64,000 bases of DNA from Artemisia argyi (Eukaryota; Streptophyta; Magnoliopsida; Asterales; Asteraceae), in NCBI GenBank assembly GCA_030686995.1, contig CM060696.1, forward strand, positions 11,693,987-11,757,986. Reading direction: 5' to 3'. The position numbers and the translations under genes are program-made. This document shows positions 34,388-44,928 of the stretch, one piece after another. Below the pieces are notes generated by a model. That model made no database searches. It was given only the letters and a program-made list of their open reading frames with translations, and was not told the DNA's origin. How positions within the stretch are numbered: position 1 is the first letter of the stretch; each line of letters begins with the position of its first letter.

Positions 34388-36241
34388 TTTGCATACACTC
34401 TTACCCTACCATCCAAAATAATACATCATAAGGGATGAATATTCCCCTTACACTTGAATCTTTACATACTTTACAATAAACTAAACTAATGACTCGAATC
34501 AAGAAAATCAAAACACTTGGAGCACTTTTAAGATTAACGTACATTTGGGGGTAATATATGATGTTCTTCCCCATTACTCCATAAAATAAGTACTTACCCA
34601 TGAGTCCCAATCGTCCCAAAACAATATGTACAAAGATATGACTCGACTTAGCAACCATGTAATCAATTAGATAGTTAACTTAGGGTTTAACAAATAACAA
34701 TAATGCACTAAAAATGAGCGCATACACGAAAGGCTAAGGCGATTTGGGTGTACATTTAAGTGGGGTGTAACAAATTCTTCCTTTAAGTAAGATGCTTAAA
34801 GTTAGAAACGAAAAGATAGGCTCGGAGGGGTGTACTAGGGATTTCGTGTACTAAAAATGAGTACAACGCTAAGGTTGTGGGAAAAATTAGTTGACTTAAC
34901 TAGCCAAGCAATATGACTTGAATGGTCAAGTAATTATAATACGGGTTAAACACAAGGGTGATCCTAATGCCTCTTATCATGTAGTAAATCCTACTACACG
35001 AATGTAGTCTCACTAGCGGTCTCGGGATACATCACTAACGCAAGTTCTAGAATCTAAATGCTACCGGTACACTCATAAACACTAATAGTAAATGCTTTTC
35101 CTATCAAATCTAAAGGCGAACCTCACATATTTGGGTGGAAAATTTTTCTGAATATACGGTTATGTGCTAGTCATACAATCTCCTATCCATGAGACGCTTG
35201 CTATGGCTAAAGTTTCACTCCTAAATGTTGTAAAAAATTTTAAATTTGGCGCTAAAATTGCACTAACAAGTATTTCTCATAGTTTTATTACACATCTACC
35301 ATTAAACAAAACAAACTCAAGTGAAAGTGCATATGTAAGGTATCATCTTTTTACCCTCCCCTTACACTTAAGATGAACATTGTCCCCAATGTTCAAGTAA
35401 AAAATGTAAAAGTGAAAAAGTAAAAAGAATGAAATCAAATACTCCCCTGATTCGCTCGGTATAGCTAATAAGGTGGCCAGGTTAGATCTTCCTCCAAGAA
35501 AATGAACAATCAAAGCTTCCCTTCCAGAATATAAATCATCTTCTTATCATACATAACCTGTAAAACCTGATAAAATAGACAAGACAACCTCGCGTAAAAT
35601 CGGCGGCATCCTATATAAGTTACTAAATCCTAGAAAACAAGATAAGATATAATGCTTGTGGAATGAAGTTTGCAGATCTTCTGGAGATTATAAAACTTAA
35701 TAATTCACAAAAACCATAAGACTCCGTTAGAAAAACAAAACCGGTAAAATTTCCAGATTTTTACACTTGACGCCGTCAAGAGTAAACTCTTGACGCCGTC
35801 AAAAGTGACCTGCAGAAATTCTTATGTTAAGTTTCCGGAAAATTTCTGGAAAAACTTGGTCCTACTTCCTGGAAAATCCTGCAAAACTTCATTATGACTC
35901 AATACAAGCATTTGACTCTAACAAATACGAATATACATGTTCATTTAATATTGTGGAGAATCATGATCGGTTTGTTTCTTGAAAACATATTTGGGGTTTC
36001 CCCTTACACTTATCTTTTGCAAAAATACCTTTAGGTGAAGTTAAGATTAGGCCAAAACAACAAAGTAAAGTATTTCCACTATTTAATTTAGAAACATGAT
36101 CTACCAACAATAAAAATTAAAACATGCATACAGAAGCAAATAGCAAACAAACAAATAAAATCACACAAAACATGGGTTGCCTCCCAAGAAGCGCTTTTCT
36201 TTATTTACGAGTCTTGTAGCTAGACTCAAGGTCATGGGTTA
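33748..36241 (-). other. C1 3' non-coding region
   Basis: This ~2.5-kb region is shared with C2 (42454-44928) and C3 (59210-61688). In element sense it starts with AGCGCTTCTTGGGAGGCAACCCATG and contains two palindromes TGACGCCGTCA (35768-35804), several AAGTGTAAGGGG purine-rich motifs and a long A-rich tract (plus-strand T-rich, 34300-34390). It ends CTCAAGTGTAAGGGTATA, a weak polypurine tract. Short frames (element-sense 34658-34401; antisense 35164-35376) exist but are not recognised. Confidence 0.75.
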
Positions 36242-37425
36242 CTACGTGACCTCATCGTCAAACGTCACATCCTCCTCACTAATCATTTCATTGTTATTCT
36301 CTTGGTAGTATTTTACACATTGTATGTTAACAGTAAATTCCCTACCTTCATCATCTAGTAACACCACGGCTCCAATTTTAGAGGAATTCTTTATTGTGAA
36401 TGGTCCATACCATCTAGACTTAAGTTTTCCCGGAAATAATCTCAACCGAGAATTGTATAATAGGACCTTGTCTCCCTCTGAAAATTCTTTGGGTTTCTTA
36501 ATTCTCTGGTCATGCCATCTTTTAGCTCTCTCTTTATATGTGATGGAGGATTCGTAGGCTTCTAGCCTAAGCTCATCAAGCTCGTGTAATTGCAAGAACC
36601 TATTATTTCCAGCAATTGTGTAATCTAAGTTGCATGTCTTAAGCGCCCAATAAGCCTTATGTTCTAATTCCACTGGTAAGTGACATGCCTTACCATACAC
36701 CATGCGGAACGGGGTCGTTCCAATAGGTGTTTTGTAGGCGGTTCGGAATGCCCATAAGGCTTCGTCGAGTTTAAATGACCAGTCCTTTTTGTTTTGACTA
36801 ACCGTTTTTTCAAGTATTCTTTTAATAGCCCTATTGGTATTTTTGACTTGGCCATTGGTTTGTGGATGATAGGCGGTGGAGAACCGATGGGGTACTCCAT
36901 ACCTCTTCATGACCTTTTCCATTTGTGCATTGCAAAAATGGGTTCCCCTATCACTGATGAGAGCTTTAGGAATCCCGAATCTTGCGAAAAGCTTTTTCAG
37001 GAAATGAATAACTACTCTGGCGTCATTGGTCCTAAGGGCTTGTGCCTCAACCCATTTTGAAACATAGTCAATGGTGACTAATATGTACTCGTTCCCCCTG
37101 AAGATGGATAGGGTCCCATGAAGTCAATCCCCCAAACATCAAAGACCTCACAAACTTGTATAAAGTTCTGAGGTGCTTTATCCCTGTGTGATATATTTCT
37201 GGCTCGTTGACATGCATCGCACGCCTGCACCATTTCTTTTACATCACGGAAAATTGTGGGCCAATAGAATCCCGCATCGAGAATCTTTCGAGCGGTAATG
37301 TTTATCCCATGATGCCCGCCAGAGGGACCAGAGTGACATTCCCTCATAATCTTCACTGCCTCATTTTCCGAAACACAACGCCTTATAATTTGGTCAGGAC
37401 ACCTTCGGAATAAAAAGGGTTCATC
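36242..37425 (-). pseudogene. C1 integrase
   Basis: This continues pol after TAG 37428-37426 (a position usually Trp). It has the His-Cys finger ('[11 protein letters not shown]', '[10 protein letters not shown]') and the first catalytic Asp in '[12 protein letters not shown]'. A 1-base frameshift follows near 37095. The core continues ('[11 protein letters not shown]', 'ISDRGTHF' with the second Asp, '[17 protein letters not shown]'), and the expected catalytic Glu position reads Lys-Asn in this last motif. The C-terminal module has '[12 protein letters not shown]', and a TAG/TGA-type stop lies at 36242. The product would be inactive. Confidence 0.85.
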
Positions 37426-39709
37426 CTAAAAGTAGTATTTTAGCTGAGAAAAGAACCTCTTCCTTTCGTACTTAGTCAGGTGTTCAGGAACGAGTCTATT
37501 TGCGAGGTAATTAGCAAAATCAGCGTACCACGGCTCCGATTTACTCATTAACATGAGTTGTTCGTCAGGAAATGAATCCCTAATCTCACTTCTATCGTGC
37601 TCATCCAAGGGGTTTTCGAGACGAGATAGATGATCTGCGGCCAGATTTTCTGCCCCTCTCTTATCACGAATCTCAACATCAAATTCTTGTAGCAAGAGGA
37701 TCCTCCGAATTAGTCGTGGCTTAGCATCCTGCTTCGCAAAAAGATATCGAAGAGCCGAGTGATCAGTGAAGACGACTGTTTTTGAAAGGACAAGATATTG
37801 TCGGAATTTGTCGAACGCGAACACCACGGCTAATAATTCTTTCTCAGTGGTGGAGTAATTCTCTTGAGTGGGATTCATGGTTTTGCTCGCATAGTAGATG
37901 GGTTGAAAAAGCTTATCACGCCGTTGGCCTAACACTGCCCCGACAGCGAAGTCGCTAGCGTCACACATGATTTCAAATGGTAACTCCCAGTTGGGTGTGA
38001 TCATGATTGGAGCTTGTGTGAGTTCCTTTTTTAAGAGATCGAATGCATCCTTGCATTCTTGGGAAAAATCAAACGGAGCATCCTTCAAAAGTAGTTGGGT
38101 CATTGGCCGAGCGATTTTGGAGAAGTCTTTGATGAATCTTCGATAAAACCCAGCATGCTCCAAGAAACTGCGTATTGCTTTAACAGTTGTGGGGTATGGT
38201 AACTTAGATATAGCTTCAACTTTAGCTTGGTCCACCTCTATTCCGTTCCCTGAGATCTTATGTCCTAACACAATCCCTTCCTTCACCATGAAATGACATT
38301 TCTCCCAGTTTAGCACCAAGTTGGTTTCCTCACACCGTTTAAGCATCTTTTCTAGATTAGCAAGACAGCGGTCAAAGGAGTTCCTAAAGACCGAAAAGTC
38401 ATCCATGAACACTTCCATGCTGTCTTCCATGAGTTCGTGAAAGATTGCGGTCATGCATCGCTGGAAAGTGACGGGGGCATTACATAGCCCAAAAGGCATC
38501 CTTTTGTAGGCAAATGTTCCATAAGGGCAAGTAAACATGGTCTTTTCTTGGTCCTCAGGTGCTATGGGAATCTGAAAATATCCAGAGAATCCATCCAAGA
38601 AGCAATAGTACTCGTGTCCAGATAATCTCTCTAACATCTGATCAATGAATGGTAAGGGAAAGTGATCTTTCCTCGTGGCATCATTGAGCTTTCGATAGTC
38701 GATGCATACCCGCCATCCAGTGACTGTTTTCTGGGGCACCATCTCACCCTTGTCATTCTTAACTACAGTCATTCCACCCTTTTTAGGTATAACCTGCACA
38801 GGACTGACCCATGGGCTATCCGAGATCGGGTAAATCAATCCTGCATCCAAAAGTTTTATAACTTCTTTCTTCACTACTTCCTTAATGTTAGGGTTCACGC
38901 GCCTCTGGGGTTGCACGGTAGGTTTATAATCTTCTTCCATGAGAATCTTATGTGTGCAAAAAGTTGAGTCAATTCCCTTAATATCGGCCACACTCCATGC
39001 GAGTACCCCCTTGTATTTTTTTAGGACCTCTAAGAGTTTACCTTTTTGTTCATGTTCCAAGGAAGAGTTTATGATTACCGGGAATTGATCCTCTCCCTGA
39101 AGGAAGGCATACTCCAAATGGTTAGGAAGCTCTTTAAGATCTACATCAGGAGGTTCGATAATAGAAGGTTTGAGCTTGTTTTCGGGCTTTCGGAGCTCGA
39201 GATGCTCCATTGCCTCTTGTCTGGGGTAGAAGGAGACTGCACTAACATCCTCCATCTTTTCTACCTCTAGCAAAGGCAGAAAACTCTCGTCCCGTAGCCA
39301 GCCTTCATCGATCTGTTCATCGACACAACTATCAATGACATCTGTAAGTTCATCTACTTCCCCGATAAAATAGAGCCGGTTGGCTGCTTCGAGGGAGAGG
39401 TCCATAGAATCCTTAATGTCGAAGGTTGTGCTATCGTCTCCCACTCGTAAGGTTAATTTGCCATCGTAGACATCGATGACTGTACGAGCGGTAGCAAGAA
39501 ATGGTCTACCTAAGATGATGGGTACCAAGTCATCCTCCTCCATATCCAGGATTACGAAGTCGACCGGGAATTTGAATTTCCCTACTTTGACTAGCACATT
39601 CTCGCATATCCCTACGGGGTACTTGACCGATCTATCGGCTAGTTGGATGTTCATACGGGTAGGCTTTAATCCAGAGTATCCTAGTCTACGGAACGTAGAG
39701 TGAGGCAAG
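37426..39709 (-). pseudogene. C1 protease C-terminus, reverse transcriptase and RNase H
   Basis: It starts at the C2 insertion point. The rest of the retropepsin comes first ('MNIQLADRSVKYPVGI', 'VPIILGRPFLATART'), then a linker and the RT ('WRVCIDYRKLNDATRKDH', 'MPFGLCNAPVTFQRC'). The catalytic Phe-Met-Asp-Asp is at 38409-38398. RNase H follows ('FEIMCDASDFAVGAVLG', 'TTEKELLAVVFAFDKFR', 'FTDHSALRYL', 'ENLAADHLSRLEN'). TAG at 37428-37426 ends the stretch. The open frame extends upstream to 39864, but that part is C2 LTR sequence, not C1 protein. Confidence 0.9.
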
Positions 39710-39915
39710 TGATGAGGCGAAAAATGATCCGTTTTTAGGGGGTCATTTAAGCCCGAATCCGAATTTATTTGATCAAATATTGCCCTAAATCGTTCTTTTT
39801 GTGATTTTAGGTACTTGGAGAGTGAATTCTGGAAAAGAAGCCATTTTGGACGTTTTTGGAGCATAAAAGTGAAGAAAACGGCAAAGTATCAATTTTCCAT
39901 GCTGAAGACACTAGG

Positions 39916-40137
39916 TGACGGCGTCAAGAGTTACACCTTGACGGCGTCAGACATCAAGAATAAAATACCGTAGGCGGTGAGGGTGTCAAAAGCCATCCTG
40001 ACGGCGTCAAAAGTTCCAAGAATAAAATACCGTGGGTGGTGACGGCGTCACACAGGCCGTCACAAGGAGATCAAGGCCGTCCGAGGAAGAATTTGGCGGC
40101 GAGGTGACGGCGTCACAAGCTTGTCTTGACGCCGTCA
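39916..40137 (+). promoter_or_regulatory. TGACG(G/C)CGTCA palindrome array in the C2 LTR
   Basis: Six perfect copies and one degenerate copy of an 11-bp palindrome lie within about 220 bp, ending 12 bp before the TATA box. TGACG is the core recognised by plant TGA-type bZIP factors, but here two facing half-sites are separated by one base. Equivalent arrays are in C1 (about 33324-33542 and 49375-49595) and C3 (56826-57047 and 61892-62113). Confidence 0.7.
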
Positions 40138-40149
40138 GACCAGTTTTCC

Positions 40150-40157
40150 TATATATA
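40150..40157 (+). promoter_or_regulatory. TATA box of the C2 5' LTR
   Basis: TATATATA in TTTTCCTATATATAGTTTTC. The same context is found at 45369 (C2 3' LTR), 57060 and 62126 (C3) and, reversed, at 33303 and 49355 (C1). Confidence 0.7.
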
Positions 40158-41119
40158 GTTTTCTAGTTTTTTCATTAAAAAAAAGAGAAGTTTTGGAGAA
40201 ACCCTAAAGACGAATTTGGGTGAACTTTTACAGGTTTTTCAAGGGTTCCAAACCCTTGATACCTTGCATTGTAATTGAGATAAGTATTCTTCTAATTCAA
40301 TCAATATGTCTATGTGTGGGTTGTCTATATCTTGTTCTTGTCTCAATTCAATTATGCTAGGCTAGATCTCTTTTGTGTTTGCTTAGATCTAATGAAACCT
40401 AGATATTGATTATGTGTTGATTACTTGTTTATTCTTGTTGTGGATGAATGATTTTATATGTTAGGCTTAAGAAAACTGGCAGATCTCCAAATGGTAACAT
40501 GCTTGAACGTCTTAAGAAACATGAACCGAGGCGTACTAGGTCTTTATTGGTTGTATTTAATGCATGAGCCACTGTTTACAATCCCTATAGTTGTGCTGGG
40601 TCATGGTGTAGGAGGAGATAAGAGCTCATAGAATTGGGGAGTTATGTATGCCACCCCATGAATGGTATTAAGGAATACGATCCGTCATCCATACAATTAT
40701 AACAAGTAATTAACATGTAAAAGATATCTAGGGAGTAATGAAGTCTAAGTAAACACATTTTCTCCAATTACTGCTCACAACCTTAGTATAATTAGTTTAT
40801 TTTCATTTTTAGTATTTTATTTTGATTGCATCTTAGCTTTGGGTTAGTTGAATAGCAACTAATTCCGCCCACTCCTTCAAAACCCGAGATTTTACTTGCT
40901 TTCATAAAAACATAAAAATACAAAAATAATCATCCCTCACCTTTAGAACTAGTAAATTAGGCTTTCTAATCCTAGCGACACTATTCCTAAGCTGAACGAT
41001 CAATCCCCCGGTACTTGTCACTATACTATACTACAACGATCAGGTACATTGCCTGGTGGGGGTTGTAAGCTTCTCGAGATCCCTCGAGAGGTAAAGCAAG
41101 GTGCGATTCCCATGCATCA

Positions 41120-41144
41120 AGTTTTTGGCGCCGCAGCCCGGGGA
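41120..41144 (+). other. Primer binding site of C2
   Basis: AGTTTTTGGCGCCGCAGCCCGGGG directly follows the LTR. TGGCGCCG...CCGGGG matches the tRNA-Asp-like primer site used by Athila elements. Confidence 0.8.
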
Positions 41145-41301
41145 ATAGTTATTGTCTAGGTTAGAATTTCTTTTTATTAGGTCTACTTGCTAGATTCCTT
41201 TCTAGTAAGATTTTATTTTTATTTTTAGGTTCTCTTTAGTCTATCTTTTCTTTGTGTCTTTGTTAGTAAAAACCTTTCCATTGACTATTCCGTTAGCCAT
41301 T

Positions 41302-42453
41302 ATGGAGAACGCGAATCCACCATACTACAAACCACGAAATTCACCCACTCCAAATGACATCTTGATGTTTAAACAACATGAGGATGAACCTATCTATGAT
41401 GCATGGGCTCGTTTTAAATATTTACTCCAAAAAGTCCCTCATCATAATTTTGATCTGTGGTCCCAAATTGAAATATTTTACCATCGTGTCGACCACTATA
41501 CCAAAATGGACATTAACCATACCGCACATGGGGACCTTTGGGGATTAAGTGCTGATGAAGCATGGGAAACCATAGAGAATTGTGCCATACTTGCCAAAAA
41601 AATGGACAACCCAACAAACGTTGTTACGGATCAATTGATAGAGGGTTTAAGGGAACAAGCAAGAAGACTGTTTGGGGATAAAACTATAGATGAGATAACT
41701 GGGCATACGGGGTGGTATGATTTCACCACAATACAAATGGAAGAGATAGTAGAAAACCCAAGCCCAATAAGTACCCCACAAGTCCTACCATCACTTGAGG
41801 AATACACACCACCTGTGACTTACCCGGAAGAAGTAGAAGAGACTTTAGGAGCCCAAATAGAGGTAGAACCCTTGTACCAAACACCACTAGAGGATATAGG
41901 TTTGAATACTTGTAGTGATAACCTTACTCTTAGTTCTAGGGAATTACCTAGTGTTGATGAACCGGAACCTCAATCTTCACACAACTTTCCATCCTTAGAT
42001 ATACATCTAGGAGACAAAAGAGGAGCCGACCCACCCATCAACCCATGTAGTCCGGGTAGTCTTAGGATAAAGGCAATGGACTCTAAGCCTTGTAGAAAGG
42101 AAGCCAATATAGGAGTGGAAAATGACCTTACATGCTTACATCACCCATTTATGATTGATCACAAGAAACATTATGGGTTTAAACCAGGTTTATTAGGTCA
42201 AGATGGATTCCCAACTAAGAGTCTCTTGAAGTTGATTGAAAATGATCCCTTTCTAGGAGAAAATCTTAATCCACCCATTAACCCTATTGAATTAGGTAAG
42301 GTTATGATAATAGGAGCACACCCCTTTGAGCATATAATTCATCCACCACTCTTTCCTCATGAGGCATATTTCCACCCTAAGGGTGTGTATCGCTACTTCT
42401 ACCCGCACTTAATCCTAAGTGTAGGAAAAACCTCCCCCATTTCCGTTAAATAA
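41302..42453 (+). CDS. C2 ORF: partial Gag plus unknown C-terminal region
   Basis: An intact 383-residue frame starts from the ATG at 41302 ('MENANPPYYKPRNS'). Residues ~25-110 match the second half of the C1 Gag core ('EPIYDAWARFKYLLQKVPHH', 'LSADEAWETIENCA' against C1 'EPFHKSWTRFKDLIRQVPHH', 'LSAEEGWDRIEECA'). The first half of the core and the CCHC knuckle are absent. The remaining ~270 residues are Pro/Glu-rich and then contain 'HYGFKPGLLGQDGFPTKSL' and 'EAYFHPKGVYRYFYPH', which I do not recognise. No stop or frameshift breaks the frame. It may bind Gag of an autonomous partner, or be a relic that simply stayed open; this is inference. Confidence 0.75.
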   Translation: MENANPPYYKPRNSPTPNDILMFKQHEDEPIYDAWARFKYLLQKVPHHNFDLWSQIEIFYHRVDHYTKMDINHTAHGDLWGLSADEAWETIENCAILAKKMDNPTNVVTDQLIEGLREQARRLFGDKTIDEITGHTGWYDFTTIQMEEIVENPSPISTPQVLPSLEEYTPPVTYPEEVEETLGAQIEVEPLYQTPLEDIGLNTCSDNLTLSSRELPSVDEPEPQSSHNFPSLDIHLGDKRGADPPINPCSPGSLRIKAMDSKPCRKEANIGVENDLTCLHHPFMIDHKKHYGFKPGLLGQDGFPTKSLLKLIENDPFLGENLNPPINPIELGKVMIIGAHPFEHIIHPPLFPHEAYFHPKGVYRYFYPHLILSVGKTSPISVK

Positions 42454-44928
42454 GGGTAGAGTCAGGCTCGTGACTCGAACAAAAACAAGCGCTTCTTGGG
42501 AGGCAACCCATGTTTTGTGTGATTTTTATTTGTTTGATTGTTATTTGCTTCCGTATGCATGCTTTGTTTTTATTGTTGGTTGATCATGCTTCTCAAATAA
42601 AACGTGGAAATACTTTACTATGTTGTTTAGCCTAGTCTTAACTCCAACCTAAAAGTATTTTTGCAAAAGATAAGTGTAAGGGGAAACCCCAAATATGTTT
42701 TTAAGAAACAAACCGATCATGATTCTCCACGATAATAAATGAACATGTATATTCGTATTTGTTAGAGTCAAATGCTTATATTGAGTCATAATGAAGTTTT
42801 GCAGGATTTTCCAGGAAGTAGGACCAAGTTTTTCCAGAAATTTTCCGGAAACTTAACATAAGAATTTCTGCAGGTCCATTCTGACGGCGTCAGAGTTTAC
42901 TCTTGACGGCGTCAGGAGTTAAAATCTGGAAATTTTACCGGTTTTGTTTTTCTAACGGAGTCTTATGGTTTTTGTGAATTATTAAGTTTTATAATCTCCA
43001 GGGAATCTGCAAACTTCATTCCACAAGCATTATATCTTACTTTGTTTTCTAGGATTTAGGAACTTATATAGGATGCCGCCGATTTTACGCGAGGTTGTCT
43101 TGTCTATTTTCTCAGGTTTCACAGGTTATGTTCGACAAGGAGATGATTTATATTCTGGAAGGGAAGCTTTGATTGTTCGTTTTCTTGGAAGAAGATTTAA
43201 CCTGGTCAACTAAAATCCATACTGAGCGAATCAGGGGAGTATTTGATTTCATTCTCTTTACTTTTTAACTTTTACATTCTTTACTTGAACATTGGGGACA
43301 ATGTTCATCTTAAGTGTAAGGGGAGGGTAAAAAGATGATACCTTACATATGCACTTTCGCTTGAGTTTGTTTTGTTTAATAGTAGATGTGTAATAAAACT
43401 ACGAGAAATACTTGTTAGTGTAATTTTAGCGCCAAATTTAAATTTTTTTACAACATTTAGGAGTGAAACTTTAGCCATAGCAAGTGTCTCATGGATAGGA
43501 GATTGTATGACTAGCACATAACCGTATATTCAGAAAAATTTTCCACCCAAAAATGTGAGGTTCGCCTTTAGATTTGATAGGAAAAGCATTCATTATTAGT
43601 GCTTATGAGTGTACCGGTAGCATTTAGATTCCAGAACTTGCGTTAGTGATGCATCCCGAGACCGCTAGTGAGACTACATTCGTGTGGTAGGATTTACTAC
43701 ATGATAAGAGGCATTAGGATCACCCTTGTGTTAAACCCGTATTACAATTACTTGACCATTTAAGTCATATTACTTGGCTAGTTAAGTCAACTAATTTTTC
43801 CCACACCCTTAGCGTTGTACTCATTTTTAGTACACGAAACCCCTAGTACACCCCTCCGAGCCTATCTTTTCGTTTCTAACTTTAAGCATCTTACTTAAAG
43901 GAAGAATTTGTTACACCCCACTTAAATGTACACCCAAATCGCCTTAGCCTTCCGTGTATGCACTCATCTTTAGTGCATTATTGTTATTTGGTAAACCCTA
44001 AGTTAACTTTCTAATTGATTACATGGTTGCTAAGTCGAGTCATATCCTTGTACATATTGTTTTGGGACGATTGGGACTCATGGGTAAGTACTTAATTTAT
44101 GGAGTAATGGGGAAGAACATCATTTATTACCCCCATATGTAGGTTAATCTTAAAAGTGCTCCAAGTGTTTTGATTTTCTTAATTCGAGTCATTAGATTAG
44201 TTTAATGTAAAGTATGTAAAGATTCAAGTGTAAGGGGAATTCTCATCCCCTATGATGTATTATTTCGGATGGTAGGGTAAGAGTGTATGCAAAAAAAAAA
44301 ATAAATAAAATAAAAAAAAAATTCAAAAAAACAAGAGAAAAAGAAAAAAAAAATAGAAAAGGAAAAAGAGAAAAAAACATACGGACTACCATCCCGTTTT
44401 TATTCTATGTTCATTTTATATTTTTGTTATTTTTCATTTATTAGCTTAAGTCGAGTCTAGTCTTGGCTTAGCAACGCCTTATTGTACATGTAATTAACTA
44501 AGATTGTTAACTCGCCACCAGTAAAACTTCCTTTATCCAACAAAACCGTGTAATTCATATCCCTATACCTAACGTTACAACCCTTTAAAAGACCTCTTTG
44601 ATAGTTTATCCTAGGTGCTTATGCCATGTGGTGGAGGTTTGATCCTTTCCCAAGCCTATGGTAATCTATTTTGCTATGACAGGTAGTGAGAGATATCTTC
44701 CATTTCCATAATGTTATACTACTTTATTACACCCGAGAGATGTGAGTATCTAAACACTATTTGAGAGGTGCTAGTGTATGATCTCCGTGCTTGTCTATTG
44801 GTCTTTAGTGGAACAATTATTTGTTGTAATTACTTTTATATTAGTGTTAAATGACCCCTAACTTGTCTTTTGAGTAGAATAAAAGCTCATTTGCTTGAGG
44901 ACAAGTAAATCTCAAGTGTAAGGGTATA
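42454..44928 (+). other. C2 3' non-coding region
   Basis: It is homologous to the 3' regions of C1 and C3: AGCGCTTCTTGGGAGGCAACCCATG at 42488, two TGACGGCGTCA palindromes near 42890-42914, an A-rich tract at about 44289-44375, and AAGTGTAAGGGTATA before the LTR. No recognised gene. Antisense frame 43517-43305 corresponds to similar frames in C1 and C3. Confidence 0.75.

Larger units (their letters stand above)
39710..41119 (+). repeat. 5' LTR of C2
   Basis: TGATGAGGCGAAAAATGATCC to GATTCCCATGCATCA. The palindrome array TGACGSCGTCA lies at 39916-40137 and the TATA box at 40150-40157. Confidence 0.92.

Noticed and set aside
34228..34416. Lys-rich ORF (also near 61024-61209) and its Phe-rich shadow
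   Set aside because: It is a translation of the A-rich tract in the C-family 3' region.
39710..39864. N-terminal extension of the C1 pol open frame
   Set aside because: This part is C2 LTR sequence that happens to stay open. The same peptide appears at 45083-44847 and elsewhere from LTR copies.
39916..40137. CRISPR-like array
   Set aside because: Spacing is irregular, the unit is an 11-bp palindrome in an LTR promoter, and this is plant nuclear DNA.
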